Source of the DNA: Clostridia bacterium
Lineage (GTDB): Bacteria > Bacillota > Clostridia > TANB77 > CAG-508
Direction of reading: 5' to 3'
NCBI GenBank assembly: GCA_022790685.1
Contig: JAAVXQ010000097.1
Span: 1-16,127, forward strand
Length of the DNA: 16,127 bases
In this document: piece after piece, positions 7,058-13,525 of the stretch
How the letters are laid out: each line of letters begins with the position of its first letter
How positions within the stretch are numbered: position 1 is the first letter of the stretch
Made by a program: the position numbers and the translations under genes
The notes under the pieces: model-generated
What the model saw: only the letters and a program-made list of their open reading frames with translations
The model's database searches: none
What the model was told of the DNA's origin: nothing

Positions 7058-7771
7058 ATGTTAGAACTAAAAAATATATATTTTGAAAGAGATAATAAAA
7101 AAATATTAGATGATATTAATTTAAAAATAGAAAATGACAAATTTGTAGTAATTACAGGACCTAATGGTTCTGGTAAATCAACACTTGCAAAAATAATAAT
7201 GGGAATTGAAAAACCAGATAAAGGACAAATAATTTTTGATGGAAAAGATATAACAGATATGACAATTGATGAAAGAGCAAATCTTGGAATGGGATTTGCA
7301 TTTCAACAGCCAGTGAAATTTAAGGGGATAACTGTATATGATTTAATAAAGTTATCTAGTAAAAATAAAGATTTAAAGAAATTAGAAGCTTGTAATATTT
7401 TATCTAAAGTTGGTTTATGTGCAAAAGAATATGTAGATAGAGAGGTTAATAGTTCACTTTCAGGTGGAGAATTAAAAAGAATAGAAATTGCTTCAGTAGC
7501 AACAAGAAATTCTAAGCTTACAATTTTTGATGAACCAGAAGCAGGAATTGATTTATGGAGTTTTAATAGTTTAATAAAAATATTTGAGGAAATTCATGAA
7601 GCAACCAAAGGAACAACTATAATAATTTCGCATCAAGAGAGAATATTAAATATTGCAGATAAAGTAATTTTAATGAAACAAGGAAAAATTGAGAAAGTTG
7701 GAGGAAAAGAAGAACTTTTAGAAACTGTTCCAGAAAAACCAAAATGTTGCAAATTAGGAGGTAATGAGTAG
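7058..7771 (+). CDS. smsC: SufC-type ATPase of Fe-S cluster assembly (SmsC)
   Basis: ATPase subunit that drives the SufB-type scaffold in building Fe-S clusters; cytosolic. 237 residues with Walker A GPNGSGKST (34-42), Q-loop Gln83, ABC signature LSGGE (134-138), Walker B LTIFDEP with Glu159, and His192 in the H-loop. The segment DEPEAGIDLWSF after Walker B is characteristic of SufC rather than transport ABC proteins. Family SufC is about 240-260 residues. It is preceded by the DtxR-fold regulator and followed 6 nt later by smsB, with no sufS, sufU or sufD nearby, which is the layout of the two-protein SUF-like minimal system. The C-terminal Cys230-Cys231 pair is unusual and could bind metal. 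Confidence 0.92.
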   Translation: MLELKNIYFERDNKKILDDINLKIENDKFVVITGPNGSGKSTLAKIIMGIEKPDKGQIIFDGKDITDMTIDERANLGMGFAFQQPVKFKGITVYDLIKLSSKNKDLKKLEACNILSKVGLCAKEYVDREVNSSLSGGELKRIEIASVATRNSKLTIFDEPEAGIDLWSFNSLIKIFEEIHEATKGTTIIISHQERILNIADKVILMKQGKIEKVGGKEELLETVPEKPKCCKLGGNE

Positions 7772-7777
7772 AAAAAT

Positions 7778-8696
7778 ATGGATAATGTAGATAAAGAATT
7801 ATTAAAAGAAATAGCAGATATAAAAGAAACTCCTACTCGGAGCATATAATATTAGAAAGAATGGACAAGGAATAGAAAGAAAAGTTACAGACAATATAGA
7901 TATAGTAACAAAAAAAGATGTATCTGGTATAGATATAATAGTAAAGGAAAATACAAAATTTGAATTTGTTCATATTCCTGTTATAATAACAGAAAGTGGT
8001 TTAAAAGATGTAGTTTATAATGACTTCTTTATTGGAAAAAATGCAACTGTGGTTATTGTAGCAGGTTGTGGAATTCATAATGATCATCATAAAGATTCTG
8101 AACATAACGGAATTCATAGATTTTTCTTAGAAGAAGGCGCAAAAGTTAAATATATTGAAAAACATTATGGAGAAGGCGAAGGGGAAGGAAAAAGAATATT
8201 AAATCCTGTAACAGAAGTATATTTAAAAAACGGAAGCTCTTTAGAAATGGAATCTGTACAAATAAAAGGTGTAGATTCCACTGAAAGAGTTACAAAAGGT
8301 GTTTTGGAAGAAAATGCAAATTTTGTCGTAACAGAGAAAATAATGACACATGGAAATCAATTTGCTAAAACAATATTTAATGTAGAACTTAAAGGAGAAA
8401 ATGCAAGTACAAAGGTTACATCAAGGTCTGTAGCCACAGAAAATTCAAAGCAAGAATTTAAATCCAATGTAATAGGAAATAACAAATGTTTTGGACATGT
8501 AGAATGTGATGCAATAATTAAAGATAACGCAAAAGTAATTGCAGTTCCAGAAATTATTGCAAATAATGTAGATGCAAATTTAATTCATGAAGCTGCAATT
8601 GGAAAAATTGCAGGAGAACAATTAGTAAAACTTATGACATTAGGTCTTACAGAAAAAGAAGCAGAAGAAGAAATAATTAATGGATTTTTAAAATAA
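7778..8696 (+). CDS. smsB: SufB/SmsB-type Fe-S scaffold, frame restored by +1 step at CGG 7838
   Basis: Scaffold on which Fe-S clusters are assembled with SmsC. ATG 7778 follows AGGAGG (7756-7761) at a long distance. Twenty codons lead to in-frame CGG (7838-7840), after which frame zero stops within three codons. Skipping C7838 gives ETPT-G-AYNIRKNGQGIERK and 285 residues to TAA, total 305, a colinear SufB/SufD-family protein. The C-terminal beta-helix end carries HVECD and IHEAAIGKIAGEQLVKL, matching the SufB region of the assembly Cys and Glu. The length is well below SufB (about 470) and fits the short SmsB form. The extra base is at the family-conserved GAYNIR motif, so neither translated half is a plausible protein on its own, yet the rest is undamaged. 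Fe-S assembly is normally essential, so a true null is unlikely. Confidence 0.8.
7838..7841 (+). other. Recoding site 3: in-frame CGG-A, +1 step to GGA in smsB
   Basis: Context ACT-CGG-A, codon 21 of smsB. Removing C7838 restores ACT-GGA-GCA-TAT (T-G-A-Y), a conserved family motif. This site is in the most probably essential gene of the four. Confidence 0.7.
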
Positions 8697-8716
8697 TTTA
8701 TAGAAGGAATTAAAAT

Positions 8717-9079
8717 ATGGAAAATGATTTAAAGATTTCAGAAATGATGAGTATGCAAAGAAAGTTATGGGAAAAAAATAAAGATAAGTGGAAACCAATG
8801 ACACCAGAGTTTGGAAAGATATCTTTACTTTGGATGTTTGAAGAAATTGGAGAAGTAATTGCAATTATAAAGAAAAAAGGCGATAGCAAAATTATGGAAG
8901 ACCCAGAAGTAAGAAAAGCTTTTGTAGAAGAACTAAGTGATGTATATATGTATTATAATGATGTATTATTAAGATTTGGAGTAACACCAGAAGAAATATC
9001 TAAAGCATATATAACAAAACATGATGAAGATATGAATAGAGATTATCAAAAAAAATATGATGAAATGAAGTTTAATTAA
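8717..9079 (+). CDS. MazG-like nucleotide pyrophosphohydrolase
   Basis: Expected to hydrolyse (d)NTPs to NMP and pyrophosphate, with Mg2+. 120 residues, all alpha. The metal-binding signature is present: EExxE at Glu42/Glu43/Glu46 and, after 25 residues, ExxD at Glu72/Asp75, followed by an Asn-Asp pair (81-82), as in single-domain MazG-like proteins. The RBS AGAAGGAA is well placed. It starts 20 nt after smsB and is probably the last gene of the Fe-S operon. The substrate is unknown; roles in clearing damaged nucleotides or moderating alarmone pools are known for relatives. It is one of three nucleotide-cleaning enzymes in the window. Confidence 0.8.
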   Translation: MENDLKISEMMSMQRKLWEKNKDKWKPMTPEFGKISLLWMFEEIGEVIAIIKKKGDSKIMEDPEVRKAFVEELSDVYMYYNDVLLRFGVTPEEISKAYITKHDEDMNRDYQKKYDEMKFN

Positions 9080-9160
9080 AAAAGTACGTATTTTAAAAGC
9101 TAAGATATATTAGACTTATGTAGTAGCTGATAAAAGTATTATGAAAAGTGTAAATAAAAG

Positions 9161-9189
9161 TTGACATAAATTTACATAAAGTGTATAAT
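9161..9189 (+). promoter_or_regulatory. Consensus sigma-A promoter of the GC-rich gene
   Basis: TTGACA 9161-9166 and TATAAT 9184-9189, both perfect, with a 17-nt spacer. The -10 box contains the ATG at 9188, ruling that codon out as a start. Confidence 0.88.
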
Positions 9190-9220
9190 GAAAAATAGTA
9201 AACCATTAGGAGGAAAGCAA

Positions 9221-9517
9221 ATGAGCAATGTAAGTGTACAGTATGAGAAAGCTTATGTGGCAGAGGTACGGATAAAAACGGATTATACCATACTCTGCAC
9301 ACCGTCTTTTCCGCTGGGAAAAGGTCCAAACGGAGAAGAGCACGAAGTCCTGAGCCAGATTGTGAAAATTGAGGAGCTTGCCCAAAAACATGAGGGACAG
9401 ATGCTCCGTATGAGAGCTAAGGACGGAGATGACCAGGTGATTATGCATGTGTTGTTCAGAAGTAAGGAGAAGGTAGAAGACTTCAAAGAAGATGCAACCA
9501 CCCGAAACAAATCCTAA
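9221..9517 (+). CDS. Small hypothetical protein, GC-rich, probably acquired
   Basis: 98 residues starting at ATG 9221 after a textbook AGGAGG (9208-9213, 7 nt). The upstream in-frame ATG 9188 lies in the -10 box. No signal peptide or membrane segment; the sequence is charged, with an EELAQKHEGQMLRMRAKDGDDQ region. I do not recognise the family. The base composition clearly differs from its neighbours: codons such as CTG, CTC, CCG, GAG, CAC and ACC are common here and rare elsewhere, which signals recent transfer. It is the only gene with in-frame CGG read as arginine (9269-9271, GTA-CGG-ATA). That site is also CGGA; a +1 step there would give GGA then TAA at 9273-9275 and truncate the protein at 17 residues. 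It stands alone between its promoter and a strong terminator. Confidence 0.6.
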   Translation: MSNVSVQYEKAYVAEVRIKTDYTILCTPSFPLGKGPNGEEHEVLSQIVKIEELAQKHEGQMLRMRAKDGDDQVIMHVLFRSKEKVEDFKEDATTRNKS

Positions 9518-9542
9518 AAATGCGTTCAAATGAACAAAAAAG

Positions 9543-9593
9543 TAAGAGCCACTTCAAAAATGCCATTGGTAATCTGAAGTGGCTCTTATTTTA
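9543..9593. terminator. Bidirectional intrinsic terminator
   Basis: TAAGAGCCACTTCA (9543-9556) and TGAAGTGGCTCTTA (9575-9588) form a perfect 14-bp stem with an 18-nt loop. It has an A-run on the left (9536-9541) and a T-rich tract on the right. It ends the GC-rich gene and the convergent gene at 9586, whose TAA stop is the last triplet of the stem. Its GC content matches the acquired gene. Confidence 0.88.
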
Positions 9594-9834
9594 TAAATCT
9601 TTTCCATCTTTTAGATTTATTTGCATTAATAAATTTAACTTTTATAATTTTTTTCTTTTCCTTTTCTTCTTTTTCTTGGGTAGCAACAATTAAATTGTCA
9701 ATTTTTTCTTCTAAATTATCAGGAACTAGTATTCGTCTTTTAAGATAATCATTTAACATTTTATTAATTTCATTAATCAAGGCTTTATCATATTTTTTTA
9801 AAGATTCATTTCTATTAAAAAATAGTTTTTTCAT
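9586..9834 (-). CDS. Small basic hypothetical protein
   Basis: 82 residues, highly charged, with Lys-rich ends (MKKLFFNRNESLKKYD at the start, KSKRWKRFIK at the end) and a central EKEEKEKKK run; probably helical. No catalytic motif, signal peptide or membrane segment; nucleic-acid or ribosome binding is possible but unproven. A purine-rich GGTGGTGAAAG lies before the ATG, and a plausible promoter lies upstream. Codon use is native; one arginine is CGA. It may be unrelated to its acquired neighbour. Confidence 0.55.
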   Translation of the reverse strand: MKKLFFNRNESLKKYDKALINEINKMLNDYLKRRILVPDNLEEKIDNLIVATQEKEEKEKKKIIKVKFINANKSKRWKRFIK

Positions 9835-9866
9835 ATGCTTTCACCACCAATATATTTCTTATATTA

Positions 9867-9895
9867 ATTATATCATTTTTTTATATTTAAGGCAA
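9867..9895 (-). promoter_or_regulatory. Possible sigma-A promoter of the 9586-9834 gene
   Basis: On the minus strand TTGCCT (plus 9890-9895) precedes a perfect TATAAT (plus-strand ATTATA 9867-9872) by 17 nt, about 33 nt before the start codon. Confidence 0.55.
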
Positions 9896-9995
9896 TTTGT
9901 AAGGTTTAAATACTTATATATTTGCTATATAAAATGTTATAAAAAGTGTTTGATTTTTCTTTCTAAAATAACTTTAATACACTACTTATAAATAA

Positions 9996-10024
9996 TTTAC
10001 TTTTATTATTATTTATAGTATAAT
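9996..10024 (+). promoter_or_regulatory. Sigma-A promoter of the 10066-14213 gene run
   Basis: TTTACT 9996-10001 and a perfect TATAAT 10019-10024 are separated by 17 nt. The leader to ATG 10066 is about 35 nt. Confidence 0.65.
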
Positions 10025-10065
10025 AAATTTGCTAAAAATAATAGAAAAATAGTAAGGATGGAATT

Positions 10066-10599
10066 ATGAAAGCTTTTATTGGAACAAAAAATGGAGCAAA
10101 AATCGAAGGTGCTAGGAGAGCACTGGCTAAGTATTTTGATGATGTGGAAATAGAAGGAATTTCTGTAGAATCTGAAGTAAGTGAGCAACCAGTAAATAGT
10201 GAGACTTTAGAAGGGTGCAGAAATAGAATTAAAAATTTAAAATTATATTGTAAAGAAAATGGAATAGAGGCTGATTTATATTTAGCCATTGAATCTGGAA
10301 TGCAAAACATGTTTGAGAACTGGATGATAACTAATATAGCTATTATTGAGGATAATAATGGTTTCCAAAGTGTAAGTACAAGTCCATCTTTTCCATTGCC
10401 TCAAAAATATGTAGAAACTACTAAGGAAAATGGTTTTAGTGAAACAATGAATACTTTTTTTACTAGAGATGAAGAAAGACGAAATAAAGAAGGTGGAATT
10501 GCACTTTTGACTCATGGTGAAATTACAAGAATAGATTTAACAGAAGAAGCCTTTATTATGGCTCTTACTACATATATTAATGGAAACGAATGGAAATAG
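10066..10599 (+). CDS. DUF84/YjjX-family non-canonical purine NTP phosphatase
   Basis: Expected to remove deaminated purine nucleotides (ITP, XTP) from the pool. 177 residues, the family's usual length. Motifs: GTKNGAKIEGAR (6-17), where the Asn and Lys contact nucleotide; SEQPVNSETLEGCRNR (39-54); and AIESGM (74-79). AAGGATGG is the RBS. This is the first gene of a long co-directional run. Two adjacent arginines are AGA-CGA (CGA at 10480-10482), showing that CGA is read as arginine here. Together with the MazG-like and RdgB-like genes it makes a nucleotide house-cleaning set. Confidence 0.82.
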   Translation: MKAFIGTKNGAKIEGARRALAKYFDDVEIEGISVESEVSEQPVNSETLEGCRNRIKNLKLYCKENGIEADLYLAIESGMQNMFENWMITNIAIIEDNNGFQSVSTSPSFPLPQKYVETTKENGFSETMNTFFTRDEERRNKEGGIALLTHGEITRIDLTEEAFIMALTTYINGNEWK

Positions 10600-10626
10600 G
10601 ATTATATAAAAATAGAAGATAATGAT

Positions 10627-11373
10627 ATGAATAAAGAAGAAATAATAAAAAATGTAGACAAATTAATTAATATGCATAAAAAGGGATTGCTAGGTGGAGA
10701 GAAAATGCCAGAAGATGCAAATCCAAACCTTGATAAGAACTCCTTAGAAAATTATATTTATTTTACATTACCAATGGCGCTAAATTATCAAAGAAACTCA
10801 TATAAATTATGGGAGAGCGCTAAAAATACTTTTGAAGATGCAAATACAAATTTTGTGTTTGTTCCAAAAGAAGTATTAAAAAAAGATATTAATAAATTGC
10901 AAGAAGCATTAGTAAAATATAAGATAGCTCTTCAAAAAAATAAACAAACAGAAATATGGATGAAACTATGTGAAACAATAGAGTATACTTTAGAAGGAGA
11001 TATAAGGAATTTATTTAAAATAAATGATTATGATATTTTAAAAATAAAGTCATATATTCAAATAGAGCATAAAAAAGATTATCCATATATATCAGGAAAT
11101 AAAATTTGTAATTATTGGCTGTATGTATTAATGAATTATACTGATATAAAATTTAAAAATTTAGAAAAATTAAACATAGCACCAGATACGCATATAATAA
11201 AAGCAAGCTACAAATTAGGAGTTATAAATGAAGATGAATTAAAAACTTCGAATGTGCAAAAAATAGTAGAAGAAAGATGGAATAACATTTTAAAAGATAA
11301 AAAATATATACCTATAATGCTACATACACCAATGTGGTTATGGAGCAGAAATGGTTTTATAAATTTAAAATAA
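10627..11373 (+). CDS. Hypothetical protein, possibly with a helix-hairpin-helix glycosylase-like fold
   Basis: 248 residues, cytosolic, mostly helical, no signal peptide. I do not recognise the family with confidence. The C-terminal half contains the segment IAPDTHIIKASYKLGVI and a final PMWLWSRNGF. The former resembles the D-x-H/R-x-x-(K/R)-A-x-x-x-LG helix of HhH-GPD-like DNA glycosylase relatives, but no catalytic Lys/Asp pair or Fe-S cysteine cluster can be assigned. The RBS before ATG 10627 is weak, and the gene starts 27 nt after the YjjX-like gene, suggesting translational coupling or shared transcription. Confidence 0.7.
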   Translation: MNKEEIIKNVDKLINMHKKGLLGGEKMPEDANPNLDKNSLENYIYFTLPMALNYQRNSYKLWESAKNTFEDANTNFVFVPKEVLKKDINKLQEALVKYKIALQKNKQTEIWMKLCETIEYTLEGDIRNLFKINDYDILKIKSYIQIEHKKDYPYISGNKICNYWLYVLMNYTDIKFKNLEKLNIAPDTHIIKASYKLGVINEDELKTSNVQKIVEERWNNILKDKKYIPIMLHTPMWLWSRNGFINLK

Positions 11374-11389
11374 AGGAGAATAAAAACTT

Positions 11390-11692
11390 ATGTTAAAACA
11401 TGTAAACAAAGAAAATTTTGAAAGTGAAGTATTAAAAAATAATGGAGTGGTAATAGCAGATTTTTTTGCTACTTGGTGTGGACCTTGCCAAATGATTTCG
11501 CCAGTTCTAGAAAAATTATCTGAAAAAATTGATATAGCGAAAATTGATATAGATGAAGAACAAGAATTAGCAATAAAATATGGAATTGAAGTAGTGCCAA
11601 CACTAATATTTTTTAAAGCAGGAGAAACTAAAAAAGTGGTAGCTGGTTTTCATTCAGAAAAAGAGTTATTAGAAATAATTGAAAAGTTATAA
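11390..11692 (+). CDS. trxA: Thioredoxin
   Basis: Small cytosolic dithiol-disulfide oxidoreductase. 100 residues, with the canonical redox site WCGPC (29-33) preceded by ADFFAT, the cis-proline Pro70 in VVPT, and the C-terminal AGF motif. AAAGGAG lies upstream. It is followed 15 nt later by an FTR-type protein rich in cysteine, so it is probably reduced from ferredoxin rather than NADPH. No flavin-type thioredoxin reductase gene is present in the window. Confidence 0.95.
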   Translation: MLKHVNKENFESEVLKNNGVVIADFFATWCGPCQMISPVLEKLSEKIDIAKIDIDEEQELAIKYGIEVVPTLIFFKAGETKKVVAGFHSEKELLEIIEKL

Positions 11693-11707
11693 TAAAGGGA
11701 GAAAATA

Positions 11708-11908
11708 ATGAAAGGTTATAGATTAAATCCAGATAAAGAATATACAAATAAAATAATAGAAGGAATTCAAAGAAAAGATGGACATTGTCCATGTAGAGTA
11801 TATAAAGATGAAACAACATTATGTCCATGTGATGAATTTATGAGTAAAGGAATTTGTAAATGCAATTTATTTGTTCCATATGTAAATAAAGAAGAAAAGG
11901 AAGAATAA
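11708..11908 (+). CDS. Ferredoxin:thioredoxin reductase catalytic-chain-like protein
   Basis: Expected to hold a [4Fe-4S] cluster beside a redox disulfide and to pass electrons from ferredoxin to the thioredoxin encoded just upstream. 66 residues, much shorter than the plant beta chain. The signature Cys-Pro-Cys (27-29), X9, Cys-Pro-Cys (39-41), X8, Cys-Lys-Cys (50-52) mirrors the known CPC-X16-CPC-X8-CHC. Two deviations: the first gap is shortened from 16 to 9, and the CHC histidine, which helps catalysis in the plant enzyme, is lysine. The N-terminal RLNPDKEYTNKIIEGI and the C-terminal CNLFVPY fit the family. The RBS is AAAGGGAG. The next gene begins one base after the stop. Confidence 0.82.
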   Translation: MKGYRLNPDKEYTNKIIEGIQRKDGHCPCRVYKDETTLCPCDEFMSKGICKCNLFVPYVNKEEKEE

Positions 11909-11909
11909 T

Positions 11910-12632
11910 ATGTTTAAAAATAAAAAAGTAATAATTTTTGATATGGATGGAACATTAATAGATTCTATAGGAGTTTGGAATGAAATAGATAGAGAACTTA
12001 TAGAAAAAGTAGGAACTGTAGAGTTAGATGAGGTTGATATAGGAAAACAAAGAGATACACAGCTGGCTAAAGCTAAATCAAATGATATATATTTAGACTA
12101 TTGTAAATTTTTAAGTGAGAAATATAAATCAAATTTATTGCCAGAAGAAATTTACAAATTAAGAGTTAATATAGCAGATAAATATAGAACTACAATGAAA
12201 TATAAAAAAGATGCAGACCTAGTATTAAATATGCTTAAAAATAATGGATTTATATTGGCACTAGCTACAACTACAGGCAAAATATCTTTAGATGCATATA
12301 ATTATAGAAATGAATATATGATGAAAAAAGCTAAAATATATGATATTTTTTCTGTCATATATTCTAAAGAAGATGTTAAAAATAAAAAACCTGACCCAGA
12401 AGTACATTATAAAATATTAGAAAAACTAGATGTAAAACCAGAAGAATGTTTAATTGTAGAAGATTCTTTAATTGGTGTTAAGGCTGCTAAAAATGCTGGA
12501 ATTGAAGTTGTGGCAATTTATGATAAATATTCAGATGAAGATAGAAAAGAAATAATGGAGATGGCTAATTACTATTTTGAAAATTTTGAAGAGATTTTGA
12601 ATAAAATAAAAGAAGAAATAATGAATATATAA
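11910..12632 (+). CDS. HAD-superfamily phosphatase (beta-phosphoglucomutase-like)
   Basis: 240 residues. Motif I is DMDGT, with nucleophile Asp11 and acid/base Asp13; motif II Thr is in LALATTTGK; motif III Lys is in KKPDPEVH; motif IV acidic pair is in VEDSLIGVKAAKNAG. An inserted helical cap after motif I places it in the beta-PGM-like subfamily, whose members act on sugar phosphates or nucleotides. The substrate cannot be told from sequence. It is tightly coupled to the FTR-like gene (1-nt gap) and has a GGAAGAA RBS inside that gene's end. Confidence 0.88.
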   Translation: MFKNKKVIIFDMDGTLIDSIGVWNEIDRELIEKVGTVELDEVDIGKQRDTQLAKAKSNDIYLDYCKFLSEKYKSNLLPEEIYKLRVNIADKYRTTMKYKKDADLVLNMLKNNGFILALATTTGKISLDAYNYRNEYMMKKAKIYDIFSVIYSKEDVKNKKPDPEVHYKILEKLDVKPEECLIVEDSLIGVKAAKNAGIEVVAIYDKYSDEDRKEIMEMANYYFENFEEILNKIKEEIMNI

Positions 12633-12648
12633 ATAAAAGGAGAAAGAA

Positions 12649-13509
12649 ATGGAAAATATTTTAAACTTATGGCAAACAAATATTATTTTATATTTAATTT
12701 TAGAAGTAATTTTTAGTCAATTTTATAAATTATCAGCAAAAGGTGCAAAAAAGGATGGTGCATTAACTGTAATTTTGCAAATAATTGCAGCTGGATTTGT
12801 AGTTTTATTTAGTCCATTTTTTGAATTTAAATTTCCAAGTAATATAGAAGTGTATATATTTTTAGGTCTTGCAATTATATTTTATGCTATAAATGATAGA
12901 TTAAATACAACAGTAAGAAAAGGATTGGAAGTTTCTACGTTTTCTATACTTAAACAAATTTCAACAGTATTTATGATATTTGCAGGACTAATTTTCTTAA
13001 AAGAACCTTTTATACTTACAGAAATTTTGGGAGCAATATTAATAATTGTAAGTAATGTTATTATATTTTATGAAAAAGGTAGTTTTAAATTTGATAAATA
13101 TGTTCTAATAGGTTTAATAGCAAATTTGTGTTTTTCAGTAGCAATGTTTTTAGATGTAAATCTTTCAGAAAAATTTAATTTACCATTTTATATAATGTTA
13201 ACACTTTCAGTACCAGCAATTCTTATATTTATAGTAGAAAGAATTAAATTTTCTGATTTAAAAGAAGAACTTAAATTAGCTAATAAAAAGTATATGTTTG
13301 CTACAGCAATTAGCTGGGGACTTGCAATTTTATGCCAATTAAGAGCTTATCAGTTGGGGAAAATAACTGTAATAGCACCTCTTTGTGCTGTTAGTGTAAT
13401 ACTAAATGTAATTGCTGGATACATATTTTTAAAGGAAAAAGATAACTTATTAAGAAAAGTAATAGCTGGTATTTTAATTGTAACTAGTGTTATTTTAATA
13501 AATATATAA
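12649..13509 (+). CDS. EamA-family drug/metabolite transporter
   Basis: Integral membrane protein of 286 residues with about ten hydrophobic segments arranged as two five-helix repeats, as in the DMT superfamily. The ends of the repeats carry the typical FLKEPFILTEILGAILIIVSN and IFLKEKDNLLRKVIAG signatures. The substrate is unknown; amino acids, nucleobases and metabolites are exported by relatives. AAAGGAGA precedes the ATG. Gene spacing (16 nt on each side) supports one transcript with the HAD and peptidase genes. Confidence 0.88.
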   Translation: MENILNLWQTNIILYLILEVIFSQFYKLSAKGAKKDGALTVILQIIAAGFVVLFSPFFEFKFPSNIEVYIFLGLAIIFYAINDRLNTTVRKGLEVSTFSILKQISTVFMIFAGLIFLKEPFILTEILGAILIIVSNVIIFYEKGSFKFDKYVLIGLIANLCFSVAMFLDVNLSEKFNLPFYIMLTLSVPAILIFIVERIKFSDLKEELKLANKKYMFATAISWGLAILCQLRAYQLGKITVIAPLCAVSVILNVIAGYIFLKEKDNLLRKVIAGILIVTSVILINI

Positions 13510-13525
13510 ATGAAAAGAGAAAATT

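Noticed and set aside
8049..8696. Truncated SufB-like gene starting at an internal codon near 8049
   Set aside because: The same frame is open from 7839 and carries conserved family sequence (GAYNIR and onward) upstream; the internal start has no RBS.
9188..9220. ATG 9188 as start of the GC-rich gene
   Set aside because: It overlaps the perfect -10 box; ATG 9221 has the AGGAGG at ideal distance.
9206..9529. Minus-strand frames opposite the GC-rich gene
   Set aside because: They are antisense shadows; no RBS or promoter on that strand, and the plus strand has a full set of signals.
9524..9535. GTTCA-AA-TGAAC dyad before the bidirectional terminator
   Set aside because: Five pairs only, no promoter nearby, no sign of function.
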